In this document: positions 26,010 through 36,400 of the stretch, piece after piece | How the letters are laid out: each line of letters starts with the position of its first letter | How positions within the stretch are numbered: the stretch's first letter is position 1 | Origin: a virus | Length of the DNA stretch: 64,000 bases | IMG/VR virus record: IMGVR_UViG_3300032223_001001 | Coordinates: 17,778-81,777 of that record | Direction: 5' to 3' (one strand) | Notes under the pieces: generated by a model | Told to the model about the DNA's origin: nothing | The model's database searches: none | The model's input: only the letters and a program-made list of their open reading frames with translations | Program-made: the position numbers and the translations under genes

Positions 26010-26837
26010 TTATACGTTACGACCTAATGCAACTTGATATTTTTGTACTGCTGTGTAGAAGTTAGCTGCTTCAGTGTCTGTTAAACCGTCTCCAATTGAA
26101 GCGAATGCTGATTCATTACCTGAGTTAGATCCAGCACTATATCCTAATAATGTAACAGGAGCAAGGGGGAGGGAATTAGTATCCAGTGTAGTATTAGTAG
26201 CAATGGAACTGCCGTTTCGATACAATTTTCTTAATGTGGATGATGTTTCACTACCAATAAAGAAACCTGAAAGTGTGTTTGATGCTAATGCATTAACTGC
26301 ATCACTTCCCGCAGAGAAATATGTTGATCCGCCACCAGTTTTATTATTTGTTCTTAATGCTAACCATGATGTTCCAGAACCATATGAATAATCAACTAAT
26401 ATTTCGGCTGAATATGCAATTAGTGGGGAAGCAGTTCTTGAATAGAACGATACGTGGAGGTTTGAATTAGTTAAATTGGTTTGAGCATATAAATTAGTAT
26501 TTGCCCAGGCATTACTTGCATTACCAGCATATCCAGTTGGTGAATGAACACCACCACCATTATATGACAATCTGAATGCTTCATTCAAATCGCGTGGGTC
26601 TTTAAGGTTGAATTTGTGTTGTGCCGCAGTTCCACCCACGAATGGATATAGAGCTTTCATTTTAGTCCATATACCGTAACCTTTAAGGTCGGTTACCAGG
26701 GTATTGATTGCGTTTTGTTGGGTTGTGTTGGTGATTGCCGCAGCAGTGATGAACGCTTGAGCATCCGCATCAACACCCCCACCACTTGGGGTTTTAAAGC
26801 CAACTCTTCCTTGGCCTAGATTGTTAAAATAAGTCAT
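26010..26837 (-). CDS. Adhesin or tail-fibre protein with LamG-like beta sandwich
   Basis: The 275-residue protein starts MTYFNNLGQGRVGFKTPSGG and then has DAQAFITAAAITNTTQQNAI, NTLVTDLKGYGIWTKMKALYPF and NLKDPRDLNEAFRL, a layout known in phage tail-fibre and adhesin proteins. The rest is Ser/Asn/Gly beta strands of a concanavalin/LamG-like sandwich (YSYGSGTSWLALRTNN; NGSSIATNTTLDTNSLPLAP). It may bind a host surface glycan. It is transcribed with the small gene downstream and begins after a TATTTATATATAAAA element. Confidence 0.78.
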   Translation of the reverse strand: MTYFNNLGQGRVGFKTPSGGGVDADAQAFITAAAITNTTQQNAINTLVTDLKGYGIWTKMKALYPFVGGTAAQHKFNLKDPRDLNEAFRLSYNGGGVHSPTGYAGNASNAWANTNLYAQTNLTNSNLHVSFYSRTASPLIAYSAEILVDYSYGSGTSWLALRTNNKTGGGSTYFSAGSDAVNALASNTLSGFFIGSETSSTLRKLYRNGSSIATNTTLDTNSLPLAPVTLLGYSAGSNSGNESAFASIGDGLTDTEAANFYTAVQKYQVALGRNV

Positions 26838-26876
26838 AAATTATTTTTTATATATAAATATTTGGATAAACAAAAA

Positions 26877-26897
26877 AATCCACCATTTGGGTGGATT
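26877..26897 (-). terminator. Terminator after the giant hub gene
   Basis: An 8-bp stem (AATCCACC / GGTGGATT) with a 5-base loop and A/T arms, 8 bases past the 2077-codon gene's stop. Confidence 0.75.
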
Positions 26898-26904
26898 ATT
26901 TTTA

Positions 26905-29900
26905 TTAATTAAATGAATTAAATACAGTTATTGCGTTCTTAACCTTTTTCTCCATATTTTCCAGGGATGTTTTATCTAACGAAGAATAAACATTTGGATT
27001 TTGTTGTTGTGATGAAATATTTTGAATTAGGAATTGTGTTATTGATTTTTCATCTACTGTAATACCCCCCATTCTACTTTTCCATCTATTAATTAAAAAA
27101 CGAACATGACTTGATAGGTCTTTAAACTCGGCGTATGGTAGTGTTATTTTGTTTGAGGATAGACAGAAGAATTGTTCATATATTAGTGTTTGTATTGACG
27201 CACCCCAATATCCGTTTAGATCTATTCCCGCGAAATTATTTTCATATGCTTTAAGTCTTGTTCCGTCGTTTGATTCGGCGAACATGGCCGCAAATAGCAC
27301 ATATTTTAATTTCCCATCATCTGTTGGTAGGTTTTCCAGTATGGCAGTTTTGACTTGTTTATATGTCACAAAATATTCCGTTGGTGTTGTATTGATTGGA
27401 TATTTTTCATATGCCTTGTTTGGTGTACAATTTGTGGATATTGTTTTTTGTCCATCAATTTTATCCGTTGTTTTGTCTTTTTGGGATATTAGATTTCCTT
27501 GTTCGTCTTTTGTTTGTTTTTCTTCTTCAATTTTGTCTTGTTTATTTTTATCAATAATATGTTGCAATAAATTTGTTTTTATTACGGCCAAGAAATCATC
27601 TTGTTTTGAAATTTGTGCTGTTGGTTGTCTAACCCCCTCGAATATTGTTTCGAATGTTCCTGGTTTAATGGAGTGTGTTACTTTTGTTATCATGTATGGT
27701 CCATTATACATTGGAACGTGTCTTAAGTTGAAGTACATGGCCGGTTGTATCATGGCGTTCCCCATCATGGATACGGTACATGTATAACTTCTAACTTTAT
27801 ATAAATTATATAGGGATACGCTTTGACTAACCCCTTTTACGTTGTGGTAGTTATTTGCTAGTTCGGTTAATAATTGTAATGATTCCGCTGTTGGTGTATG
27901 ATTATCTTGACTAACCATGAAACTTGTGAACATGGATTGATTTTGTGGTCCAATATCGATATTAAACCCCGCAACCTTGTTTGACTTATCATGATCCTTT
28001 TTATTTGTTTGATCTTCGGATAATACATTCCCACATTTTAGTTCAAACGAATCATCATTTCGTTGTGTTAGGTCGGTATCCATGGCAAGTTGTTCACTGG
28101 ATTTTCCGGCATACATACACACCATTTTTGTGGATGATTCCCTGGTATCCACATTTAAGAATGTTCCGAACATGTTGTTGGCAAAATCCCCGCTGGCTTC
28201 AGGTTTTGGTATTGCATTTTTCATGACCGTTTGTACATTATAAAAATTAACATATGCCGGAACATACATCACCTTAAAGTGGTTGGATGTTATTATTCCA
28301 TGAACAAGGTCAATCATCGATCTTTTTGCGTTAACTTCATTGGTGATTAACATCGCTTCCTTAAGTTTGTATATATCAACAATCACTTTATTTCCAATAT
28401 CCCTGCTCGCTCTATCAATAAACATAACGTCTTCAAACAGTGTTCTGGTTTTAAGATCCGCTCCGGCAATCCATTTATCATTTATTGCCTTAAAAGATGA
28501 CCATAAATCCCTTTTTATAAAACCACCTGAAGCTAGTTCGGTGGATATTGTTATCGGTGTATCATTAACATCGGGTAACTCCTTTTGAAGTTTTATCATC
28601 AAACTATTGATGATTTTATCTTGAAATAAATCGTTTTTGGTTAAATAATCTTCCATTAATTGAATGAACTTAAGATTATTCAACGTATTATCTTTTAATT
28701 TTTGTGTTGCGTAAATTTTAATTAATGGTGTGAATGTTTTAATATTTGGTACATTAAACTCAACATTATTATCAATAAAGAAATCGGTAATATATGAACC
28801 ATTATCCGCATATTTCAACCCATCAATTTCCGAAAACCCAACATATGTTTTAAGTGTTGACCATTCTAAAGGATAGTTTGTTTGTGATGTTACTAATGTT
28901 ATTGACCCCCCATTATATGGTAGGGCGTTTGGTGACGCTGCGGTATATGGTGTCCATTGATAACCATCTATTATTTCATGTTGTGAAAAAGTGTAAAACA
29001 ATTTTTTATTAAAACTGGAAGGATTTCCATACTTAAAGTATACGTCTTTATATATAAAATCGTTTAAAACCGCATTTAATGTTTGTAGTTGTCGTTGTTG
29101 AATTAAGGTTATTAATTCATTTGTTGTCGCCCCCGTTGTTTTTTGAATTTTCATTATATCCAACATAAGCATTTGGAAGTTAACAAAACTTTTTTCATTT
29201 TCTTTTGGGGTAAACACCGCTCCGGTATCATAATCATAAATTGATTTTGAGAAGTTAAGGAATTCATTCTCAAACATATCCAAAATTTCTTTATTGAATA
29301 CCGTCAATATTTCGGAAATATCCGAATACGTATTTGTCCCATTAAAGGAGAAATTTTCTTGATTGGAAGATTTCGGATTAATGGTTTTTATATATTGTTG
29401 AGGTGTTGGTCTTGTGATTCTTGTATTATCAAAATATCCATAATTTGGTGCTGACCAAAACATCCTAACCGATCCATTATATATGGAATCATTGTTTAAC
29501 ACCTCCGTTGTTAAATTATTTGCTGAATTAAAACATTCATATTCCGTTTGATTGATAAATGATCCTTCGGATGGAAATATATATGTATTTAAGTCGTCTT
29601 GAGAATTGACACTAATAGTCCAGGGGATAATTCTAATATCCCTATTCCCATTATTTGGATCAACTCCTTTACCTTTATTAATTATTGCTTCAGAAATATA
29701 GTTCATCGTCAAACCTGACGCGAACCCCTTGTTTATTTCCGTTGAAGTATAATTTTGGAATAGTTCATATCCTTGATAGAATACATTAAAATCATTTATT
29801 AATTTTGGGTAAAATCCGGTGTTAATTAATGTTGAAGTATCCGTACCTATTGTAGTATTTTTTTCAAGTACAATATCTACATTACCCCCATTTATATTAA

Positions 29901-32900
29901 GGTTATAGTTTGTTGTTTTTGCCGAAGTTACCGGATCATAATTTTTAACATAATCAAAATCATCCCAGATGTTATCCAATATATCAACGTTGTCATTAAC
30001 ATATTTTTTGTATCGATACCATATTGACCCATATTTTAATATCCAAGCATAAGGTACTTTATGTATTCCTCCGAATTTTTTTAATGATGCGAAGATATAA
30101 TCCAATTCCGTATCGTTTGTTGGATTATATGATATATATTTTTCTTTTAATGTCGATAATGGTAATGAATTCAAAAATAAGTATGCTGCCGAGGTAAATG
30201 GATGATTATCATATTCTCTAAACTTCTTAACCCCATCTTGAATGGCGTTAATAAAGTATGGTGTGTTTAACATGGATACCGTTTGGTTGCTTGACACGTC
30301 CCCAGAATAATTAGTATATCTTAAATTCCCTTCGGTGATTAATTGGGTTCTATTTGTTATATTACCATAATAATTTTTTAACGATAACCTATTGTTAATA
30401 TTCGGTTGCGTTGGATTTAAGGTTAAAAAATTGGTGAATAACTTTTTGGTTTGTTTATCATCCGTCGGTAAAAAATTGGTTATTACTTTATTTGTTGCAT
30501 TAAAAACCAATGTTTTGGTTGTATTAAATGTTTGTGTGTTAACGGTTATTTTATCCCCATTGGAAGTATTAACATTAACCCATTTAATTTCCGTAAAAGG
30601 ATATAAGTCCACCAATGAAAAATCATTGTTGTTTGTGGTTAAATAATTTGTTAAATCCCCCTCGTTTTTTAAGGTTAATAACGGTTTTGCAGATGGTGAA
30701 TCAATGGTTGTTTCATCAACAAATGTAAATTCCGCGTTTGTTGTAATATTTTTAATATGGGATGTATTATATATCCCACGAATGAAATTTTGCCAGCTCT
30801 CACCAACACCACCATTGGAAATATGACGTAATAATGGGGTGAAATTTGTGGCATTAACACCATATTGTTTTAATTTCTTAATTAAAAATGGATTGTCATT
30901 AGATAAACTATTAAGTAGGTTGTTGCTTTCCATGTCGGCCAACAAATCAACTATCTTATCCGTTTGGTTGATAACATCACCAACCCTCGATAATAAGGGG
31001 TAGTTCGCATGTAAAAACAAACGTTCATATATTTCATAAAAGAATTTAACTTCCTCCTTATTCGAAAATACACTATTACTTATCGGAAATTCAATCGCAT
31101 CAACCGATATTCTATTTATCCCAGTTAACTGGTTTTGTCCTTCAGTTGGTGTTTGTGGTGGTTCAGTACGTTGCATAAACCCCTTTAGAAATTCTTCAAG
31201 AAATTCAACTTCAGGCCAAGCACTATAATCATATGCTTTAGTACTTGTAATATACCTACTATCCCCAGGATATTCAATTTGGTATTTTTCACGACCCTCC
31301 TTCCCATCGGTTTGTATAATATATTCCGGCCAAGGATAAACTGGTATCGTACCATTCCCATTCGCAATATTATCTTGTCCCGACGTTGCCGATTGTGGTG
31401 TCAATATCGCGTTTTTTCTGGAAACATCATCCCTAACGTCCCATGCTTTAGTGTGAACATCATCCATTAAACGTAAAAAAGCTTCACCATTGGCAAATAT
31501 AACTGCCAATATATTACGTATTGTTGGTACAAACCCAAATCCGTTATTTTTTGTTTGAATCAACGCCATCAACGACTCCGTTAAATCATTGTCAATTTTT
31601 GTCGAATAATCGTTAAATAACTTAAACATTTCGTCAATATACTTGTTAAACGAATTGTCACCCTCGAAAACAAAATAATCAACTTTACTCAATACTTGAC
31701 CATTACCCAATGTAACATTCGTAAAGTTCAATAATTTACGATCTTTTAATTCATTTTTGAATAACCCCAATTCTTCATTCGAAGGAATTTTTCCAGTTTT
31801 TTTAACTTGTTGGTAGGTTAAAACATAATCAATTTCATTTTCACTAATAGATCTTGTAAAAATCTGGGACGTGATTGAATTTGGAATCGATGAAGTTTTT
31901 GATTTACCATATTTTCCATCTTTACCAAACGTATTATTTTTAAGTAGTTTTTCACTATATTCTGTAACAATACCCTCCAATTCCTTTTTAGCATTAGACT
32001 TCTTTTGTTCAGATTCTAAAATTTCTTTTTTATAAATGTACACTTTAGTTTTGGAATTCTTCAACACCAAATAGGTATCAACATCCAGGTTATTTCGAAA
32101 CCAAGATGGTGTACCAGTATAAATTAATTTACGATAATTGGTTAAATCGTAACTATATGTTTCTTTATCATTTAATGGATTAACATTTTGTTTGGTGTAT
32201 GTATCCATAATCACCTTAACAAAATTATCAATCTTATCTTTTAATTGTATTAACGTTAATTCAGGAAAATCCTCTTCAATTAACCCTTTTGACTTATATT
32301 CATTATATAATTCCTTAACTTTTTCATACCCTAATTCAACATACCCTTCCTCAACATTCGAAAATTGACTAGGACCACCCTTTTTTGTGGTTATCTTAAG
32401 TCTCGATTTATACATATGGGGAACCGCCATCATATGTCCAATATTGACTTCACTTAACATGGTATATTTATAGGTGAAAAATTTCAATGATATCTTAAAA
32501 TTCCCATCCCCAGTATCATACCTGGATGAAAAATTCTGTAATAATAATGGCAATTTAATCGCTTTACCATAATACCCTTTAATCGTTAAATAAAATAACG
32601 GATATGGTAAATTAAAGAACGCAGCGTATGGGGACGAATTCCCTAGTTCAAACATGGACCTTCCTTGAATATCAACAAGTTCCATTGAAATGACCGGCAT
32701 AAAATCTAACCCTTCGGAAAATTCAATACTGGTTATACCTAATAAACCATTATCAACTATTTTACCTTTAACCCCTTCTGAACTAACATATTTTTCACCA
32801 CCATTATTTTTTTCTTGGTTTGTCGCACGACCTTGAACGGATTCTTTACCAGTGATTTCATCGGTATACGCATTATCCATTTTTTCTTTACCACCAGGTT

Positions 32901-33138
32901 TAAGAAAATTAACACTTGCAACCGATATTACCTCCCCTTGATTTTGACCAGTAGCACCAATAATAAGTTTAGTCCTCGGTATCAATTGACACTCAAGGTT
33001 AGCATACATGACCAAATTTTCTTGTTTTACATATCGTTCCTTAACTTTACCTTGACTATCAACCACTTTATTTGGGTCAATCAAGGTAATATTATCACAA
33101 TCAAAATCAACATATATATTTTCATTGTTATCTGCCAT
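26905..33138 (-). CDS. Giant tail hub protein with a C-terminal glucosaminidase-like domain
   Basis: At 2077 residues this is the largest protein in the window. The first 250 residues are beta-rich hub-type sequence (MADNNENIYVDFDCDNITLI; SIEFSEGLDFMPVISMELVD). Around residues 1700-1830 VPAYVNFYNVQTVMKNA and MYNGPYMITKVTHSIKPGTFE look like tail-hub strands. Near the C-terminus KYVLFAAMFAESNDGTRLKA and NNFAGIDLNGYWGASIQTLI resemble a glucosaminidase/lysozyme-type fold, with the Glu in FAES a likely catalytic candidate. A hub with a cell-wall hydrolase domain is logical for piercing peptidoglycan. It overlaps gp53 by 11 bases. Confidence 0.8.
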   Translation of the reverse strand: MADNNENIYVDFDCDNITLIDPNKVVDSQGKVKERYVKQENLVMYANLECQLIPRTKLIIGATGQNQGEVISVASVNFLKPGGKEKMDNAYTDEITGKESVQGRATNQEKNNGGEKYVSSEGVKGKIVDNGLLGITSIEFSEGLDFMPVISMELVDIQGRSMFELGNSSPYAAFFNLPYPLFYLTIKGYYGKAIKLPLLLQNFSSRYDTGDGNFKISLKFFTYKYTMLSEVNIGHMMAVPHMYKSRLKITTKKGGPSQFSNVEEGYVELGYEKVKELYNEYKSKGLIEEDFPELTLIQLKDKIDNFVKVIMDTYTKQNVNPLNDKETYSYDLTNYRKLIYTGTPSWFRNNLDVDTYLVLKNSKTKVYIYKKEILESEQKKSNAKKELEGIVTEYSEKLLKNNTFGKDGKYGKSKTSSIPNSITSQIFTRSISENEIDYVLTYQQVKKTGKIPSNEELGLFKNELKDRKLLNFTNVTLGNGQVLSKVDYFVFEGDNSFNKYIDEMFKLFNDYSTKIDNDLTESLMALIQTKNNGFGFVPTIRNILAVIFANGEAFLRLMDDVHTKAWDVRDDVSRKNAILTPQSATSGQDNIANGNGTIPVYPWPEYIIQTDGKEGREKYQIEYPGDSRYITSTKAYDYSAWPEVEFLEEFLKGFMQRTEPPQTPTEGQNQLTGINRISVDAIEFPISNSVFSNKEEVKFFYEIYERLFLHANYPLLSRVGDVINQTDKIVDLLADMESNNLLNSLSNDNPFLIKKLKQYGVNATNFTPLLRHISNGGVGESWQNFIRGIYNTSHIKNITTNAEFTFVDETTIDSPSAKPLLTLKNEGDLTNYLTTNNNDFSLVDLYPFTEIKWVNVNTSNGDKITVNTQTFNTTKTLVFNATNKVITNFLPTDDKQTKKLFTNFLTLNPTQPNINNRLSLKNYYGNITNRTQLITEGNLRYTNYSGDVSSNQTVSMLNTPYFINAIQDGVKKFREYDNHPFTSAAYLFLNSLPLSTLKEKYISYNPTNDTELDYIFASLKKFGGIHKVPYAWILKYGSIWYRYKKYVNDNVDILDNIWDDFDYVKNYDPVTSAKTTNYNLNINGGNVDIVLEKNTTIGTDTSTLINTGFYPKLINDFNVFYQGYELFQNYTSTEINKGFASGLTMNYISEAIINKGKGVDPNNGNRDIRIIPWTISVNSQDDLNTYIFPSEGSFINQTEYECFNSANNLTTEVLNNDSIYNGSVRMFWSAPNYGYFDNTRITRPTPQQYIKTINPKSSNQENFSFNGTNTYSDISEILTVFNKEILDMFENEFLNFSKSIYDYDTGAVFTPKENEKSFVNFQMLMLDIMKIQKTTGATTNELITLIQQRQLQTLNAVLNDFIYKDVYFKYGNPSSFNKKLFYTFSQHEIIDGYQWTPYTAASPNALPYNGGSITLVTSQTNYPLEWSTLKTYVGFSEIDGLKYADNGSYITDFFIDNNVEFNVPNIKTFTPLIKIYATQKLKDNTLNNLKFIQLMEDYLTKNDLFQDKIINSLMIKLQKELPDVNDTPITISTELASGGFIKRDLWSSFKAINDKWIAGADLKTRTLFEDVMFIDRASRDIGNKVIVDIYKLKEAMLITNEVNAKRSMIDLVHGIITSNHFKVMYVPAYVNFYNVQTVMKNAIPKPEASGDFANNMFGTFLNVDTRESSTKMVCMYAGKSSEQLAMDTDLTQRNDDSFELKCGNVLSEDQTNKKDHDKSNKVAGFNIDIGPQNQSMFTSFMVSQDNHTPTAESLQLLTELANNYHNVKGVSQSVSLYNLYKVRSYTCTVSMMGNAMIQPAMYFNLRHVPMYNGPYMITKVTHSIKPGTFETIFEGVRQPTAQISKQDDFLAVIKTNLLQHIIDKNKQDKIEEEKQTKDEQGNLISQKDKTTDKIDGQKTISTNCTPNKAYEKYPINTTPTEYFVTYKQVKTAILENLPTDDGKLKYVLFAAMFAESNDGTRLKAYENNFAGIDLNGYWGASIQTLIYEQFFCLSSNKITLPYAEFKDLSSHVRFLINRWKSRMGGITVDEKSITQFLIQNISSQQQNPNVYSSLDKTSLENMEKKVKNAITVFNSFN

Positions 33139-33451
33139 AATAGAAGAAGTGGGTGTTTAACGCGTTTTTATAGTCCTGTAAAGAAGCTACTAAAGGAAAT
33201 GGAATTGTCAAGACTGTACCGTCAGAAATATTCCATTCTTGTCCTCCAGCGATCGGATTCGCCAATAATATTAACCAACCAAAATAAGGTGTTCCATAAT
33301 ATTGCTGGGAAACCTTATCCAATCGTGATCTACCAACCTTGTATATATAATTCTTGTCACTTGTTTTTGATGGTAACGTAATATACGGAACAACTGTTTG
33401 ATCACCATTAATATTAAATTCACTATATCTATTGTAATATTGCCTTCCCAT
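33128..33451 (-). CDS. gp53: Baseplate wedge protein, gp53-like
   Basis: The 107-residue protein has the gp53/LysM-like core: VGRSRLDKVSQQYYGTPYFG then LILLANPIAGGQEWNISDG and VLTIPFPLVASLQDYK. T4 gp53 joins wedges in the baseplate. It overlaps the hub start by 11 bases and begins 5 bases after the 1721-codon gene, so baseplate genes are coupled. Length is half of T4 gp53, as in many distant relatives. Confidence 0.82.
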   Translation of the reverse strand: MGRQYYNRYSEFNINGDQTVVPYITLPSKTSDKNYIYKVGRSRLDKVSQQYYGTPYFGWLILLANPIAGGQEWNISDGTVLTIPFPLVASLQDYKNALNTHFFYYGR

Positions 33452-33456
33452 AATGT

Positions 33457-36400
33457 TTAATTTAATTTGGTTTTATCATTGAACGTATTTTTTGGTACAG
33501 TTATAGGAGTTGTTGAATATAATAAACGTAACCCAATTTCAGTTAAAGATCTAATAGTATCATCTGTTGATACAGTTGTAAAATCAAAAATACGTGTTTT
33601 ACCTTTAGGGTATAATTTTAATTCGATTCCGTCGGTATAATCTTTATACGTTTTAGATTGTCTATAAGTAGTAAACACTTTTTGTTCAGCGTCATATTCT
33701 TTTTGATAATCTTTAACCAAATCGTTACAGATATCATCGAATACCTTTTTAATTTTTGTTTGATTGTTAATCGTTTTTAATGGTCCTGAAATAATTTCAT
33801 TCTTAAACCCTTCAAGTTTTGATTTATCTAAAAATATTGATGAAAATAACATATAGAAACGGATTGATGCATATTCCTTATTATCAAAACTACCAATCTT
33901 ATCCGTCAATGGTTTAAAAGCCGCGTTCGCTTCATCAAAATTCAATGGACTACTAATTAAATTATTATCCGTTAACACCTTATCAAAATCTTTTAAGGTT
34001 ACCGCCATTTTACTTAAGTCATTTAATAACTCCTCACTCGTATTTAACGGGATTGGGGGTGTATTACTTAATGGACTAACTTGTGTTGTTCCAGACGTAA
34101 AATAGGCTTTAGGCGTTAACCCATCAATAATTTTACCATCAAAACCATTACTAATAAAATTTAATTTATTGATGTTTTGTATCAAGTTTTGTTCCTCTAA
34201 AACTATTGTTTGAATAATATTCGTATATTCATTAGAAAAACTTGATTTCATATTTTTAATATACGATACAAGATTTTGACTAATCATTTCAATAACATTA
34301 TCAACATTAGGTTTGAATCCTTTTTTAATAAAATAATTCAATATTGGATTTTGTGAATTCCCACCACTAATAACACAATCTGAAATAGTGTTATCAAACA
34401 ATTTATCCATTAACCCATTCGTTAATTGATTTGGTTTACCATAAATAACCGATGATACCCCACCAATATTACCATCAACATAATCACGGGTTTTATACGA
34501 TACCAATTGTAAAATACCATAATTATATATCTTATTCATCTTCTCTAATTGATCCGATATCGTTGTAATATAACCTTTAACATTATCCAGTTGTTTGTCC
34601 ATAATGGTTTGATAACTAATTTGTCCTTGTTCACCACCTTCAACCGGAATTGTTGTTTTAATTTCACCAATTGTATTACCACCATTATTCACCACTTGTG
34701 AAGTATTAACCGGTGTTGTATTGTTTGATTGTGCTAAAATATTATCCACCATCATCTTATCCAATTTACTAGTATCTTCAGTAGGTGTTGCTCGTTCATC
34801 ATACATTTCAGTGTTAGCGTAATAATTAAACGATAACGCATTTTGTAGTTCATCAATTGGCCCTTGTAACCCCATACCCCCAATAATCTTAAAGTTCATC
34901 TGAACATTCACAAACATTGGTTGAACCCCAATACCTTCAGGATTTAAGTCATAATTCATTGGATCGTAACTAAACGATACCGAATCTGGAACAATTTTAG
35001 TATGGAAATAATCACCAATTCTTAAAACCAAAATCGGTGGTGCACCAAAAGATGTATTAATCGCGTCTTTTTTAATTATATTACCCTTTTCATCCACGGT
35101 TGGGATTGTCTCACCAGGTCTTAAACATTGATTCAAAAAGGTTACCCTAGCATTTAAACCTTCTGGTGTCATGGAATGGAACGCTGGATTGAAATATTTT
35201 ATCTTTTGTGATATCGAATTATAAATCATCGGATCCGTACTTTTAATCATTTCAAAATAATCACACTCCGATAACATTTTACGAATAATCTTTTTACTAA
35301 TACCATCCTTAATCTTTTTCTGAACATCAATTGTTGGTTGAGGTTTTGGATTAATGGTGGTCGTTAATTGTTCAATTGGTTCAGGTTCTTGAACTTGTTG
35401 AACCACTGGTGCTTTAGCCTCAACGTCTAATCTAACTCGTCTACACGCCATAGCATCCACGGAATATACATCCGCAATATTTAATAACGAACGTACCGCG
35501 TTATTTGGGCTGGTTTTTCTTGAATATTTTTTACCTTGATAATAAATTTCAATATCTTTAGTACAACTAATCGCAATATTGTCACCAGTATTATCATCAC
35601 TAACAATTGTTGGTAAATCTTCACCCTCCGCTTTTTCAATAATGGTTATTTTTTTGTTGTCAATATATTCTTTTAATGTTTTCCCCCCAACTTGATAATT
35701 GTTCAAGAATTTTTTAACCGAATCAATTCTTCTAGTAGATAAGTTAACATTATAATTGTTTTTAGCAATAGCCGATGCTGAACCAGTTAAGGTAATAATC
35801 ACCGTGTTATTTTGTTCCATCGCCTTAAATAATTGTGAAACTAAATTAACTTCACCTTTAATTAATGAATCGTATGATGGAATTATCGTATTTTCAAAAA
35901 ATGATTTTACATTTTTATTCGATTCATCCACAAAACTAACACTACTCGCTTGATTAACATATTTGGTTCGATTTCCATCCGAAATATAACTACTAATTAA
36001 ATTCTCAAAAGATGTTGTCGATGTTTTAGATAATGTTTTTGGATCTGGATAATCATTCTCAAAATAAAAATATTTCTTATTAAACATACTGAAATCCACC
36101 GGAGTAGCGGGTGTACCTGTCTGTTTATTAGTCCCATTATCCGATGATGATTGACCCGTATTATCTTTAGGGATATTCTGTAACACACCAACTCGTTCCT
36201 GACTAGTCAATCTAGGATTGTTTAATATTTCTTGTATATCGTATAATTCATTAACCGAAAAATTAGTATATTTCTTCGCCAATTCATATATATCAAACTT
36301 CGTACAACCAGCAAAAAATGAATTCAAAATCGAATCCTTCTTCTTATCATCAATACCCTTTAATTGTTCATCCACAATTCGGTTCATAACAGATGGTGAA

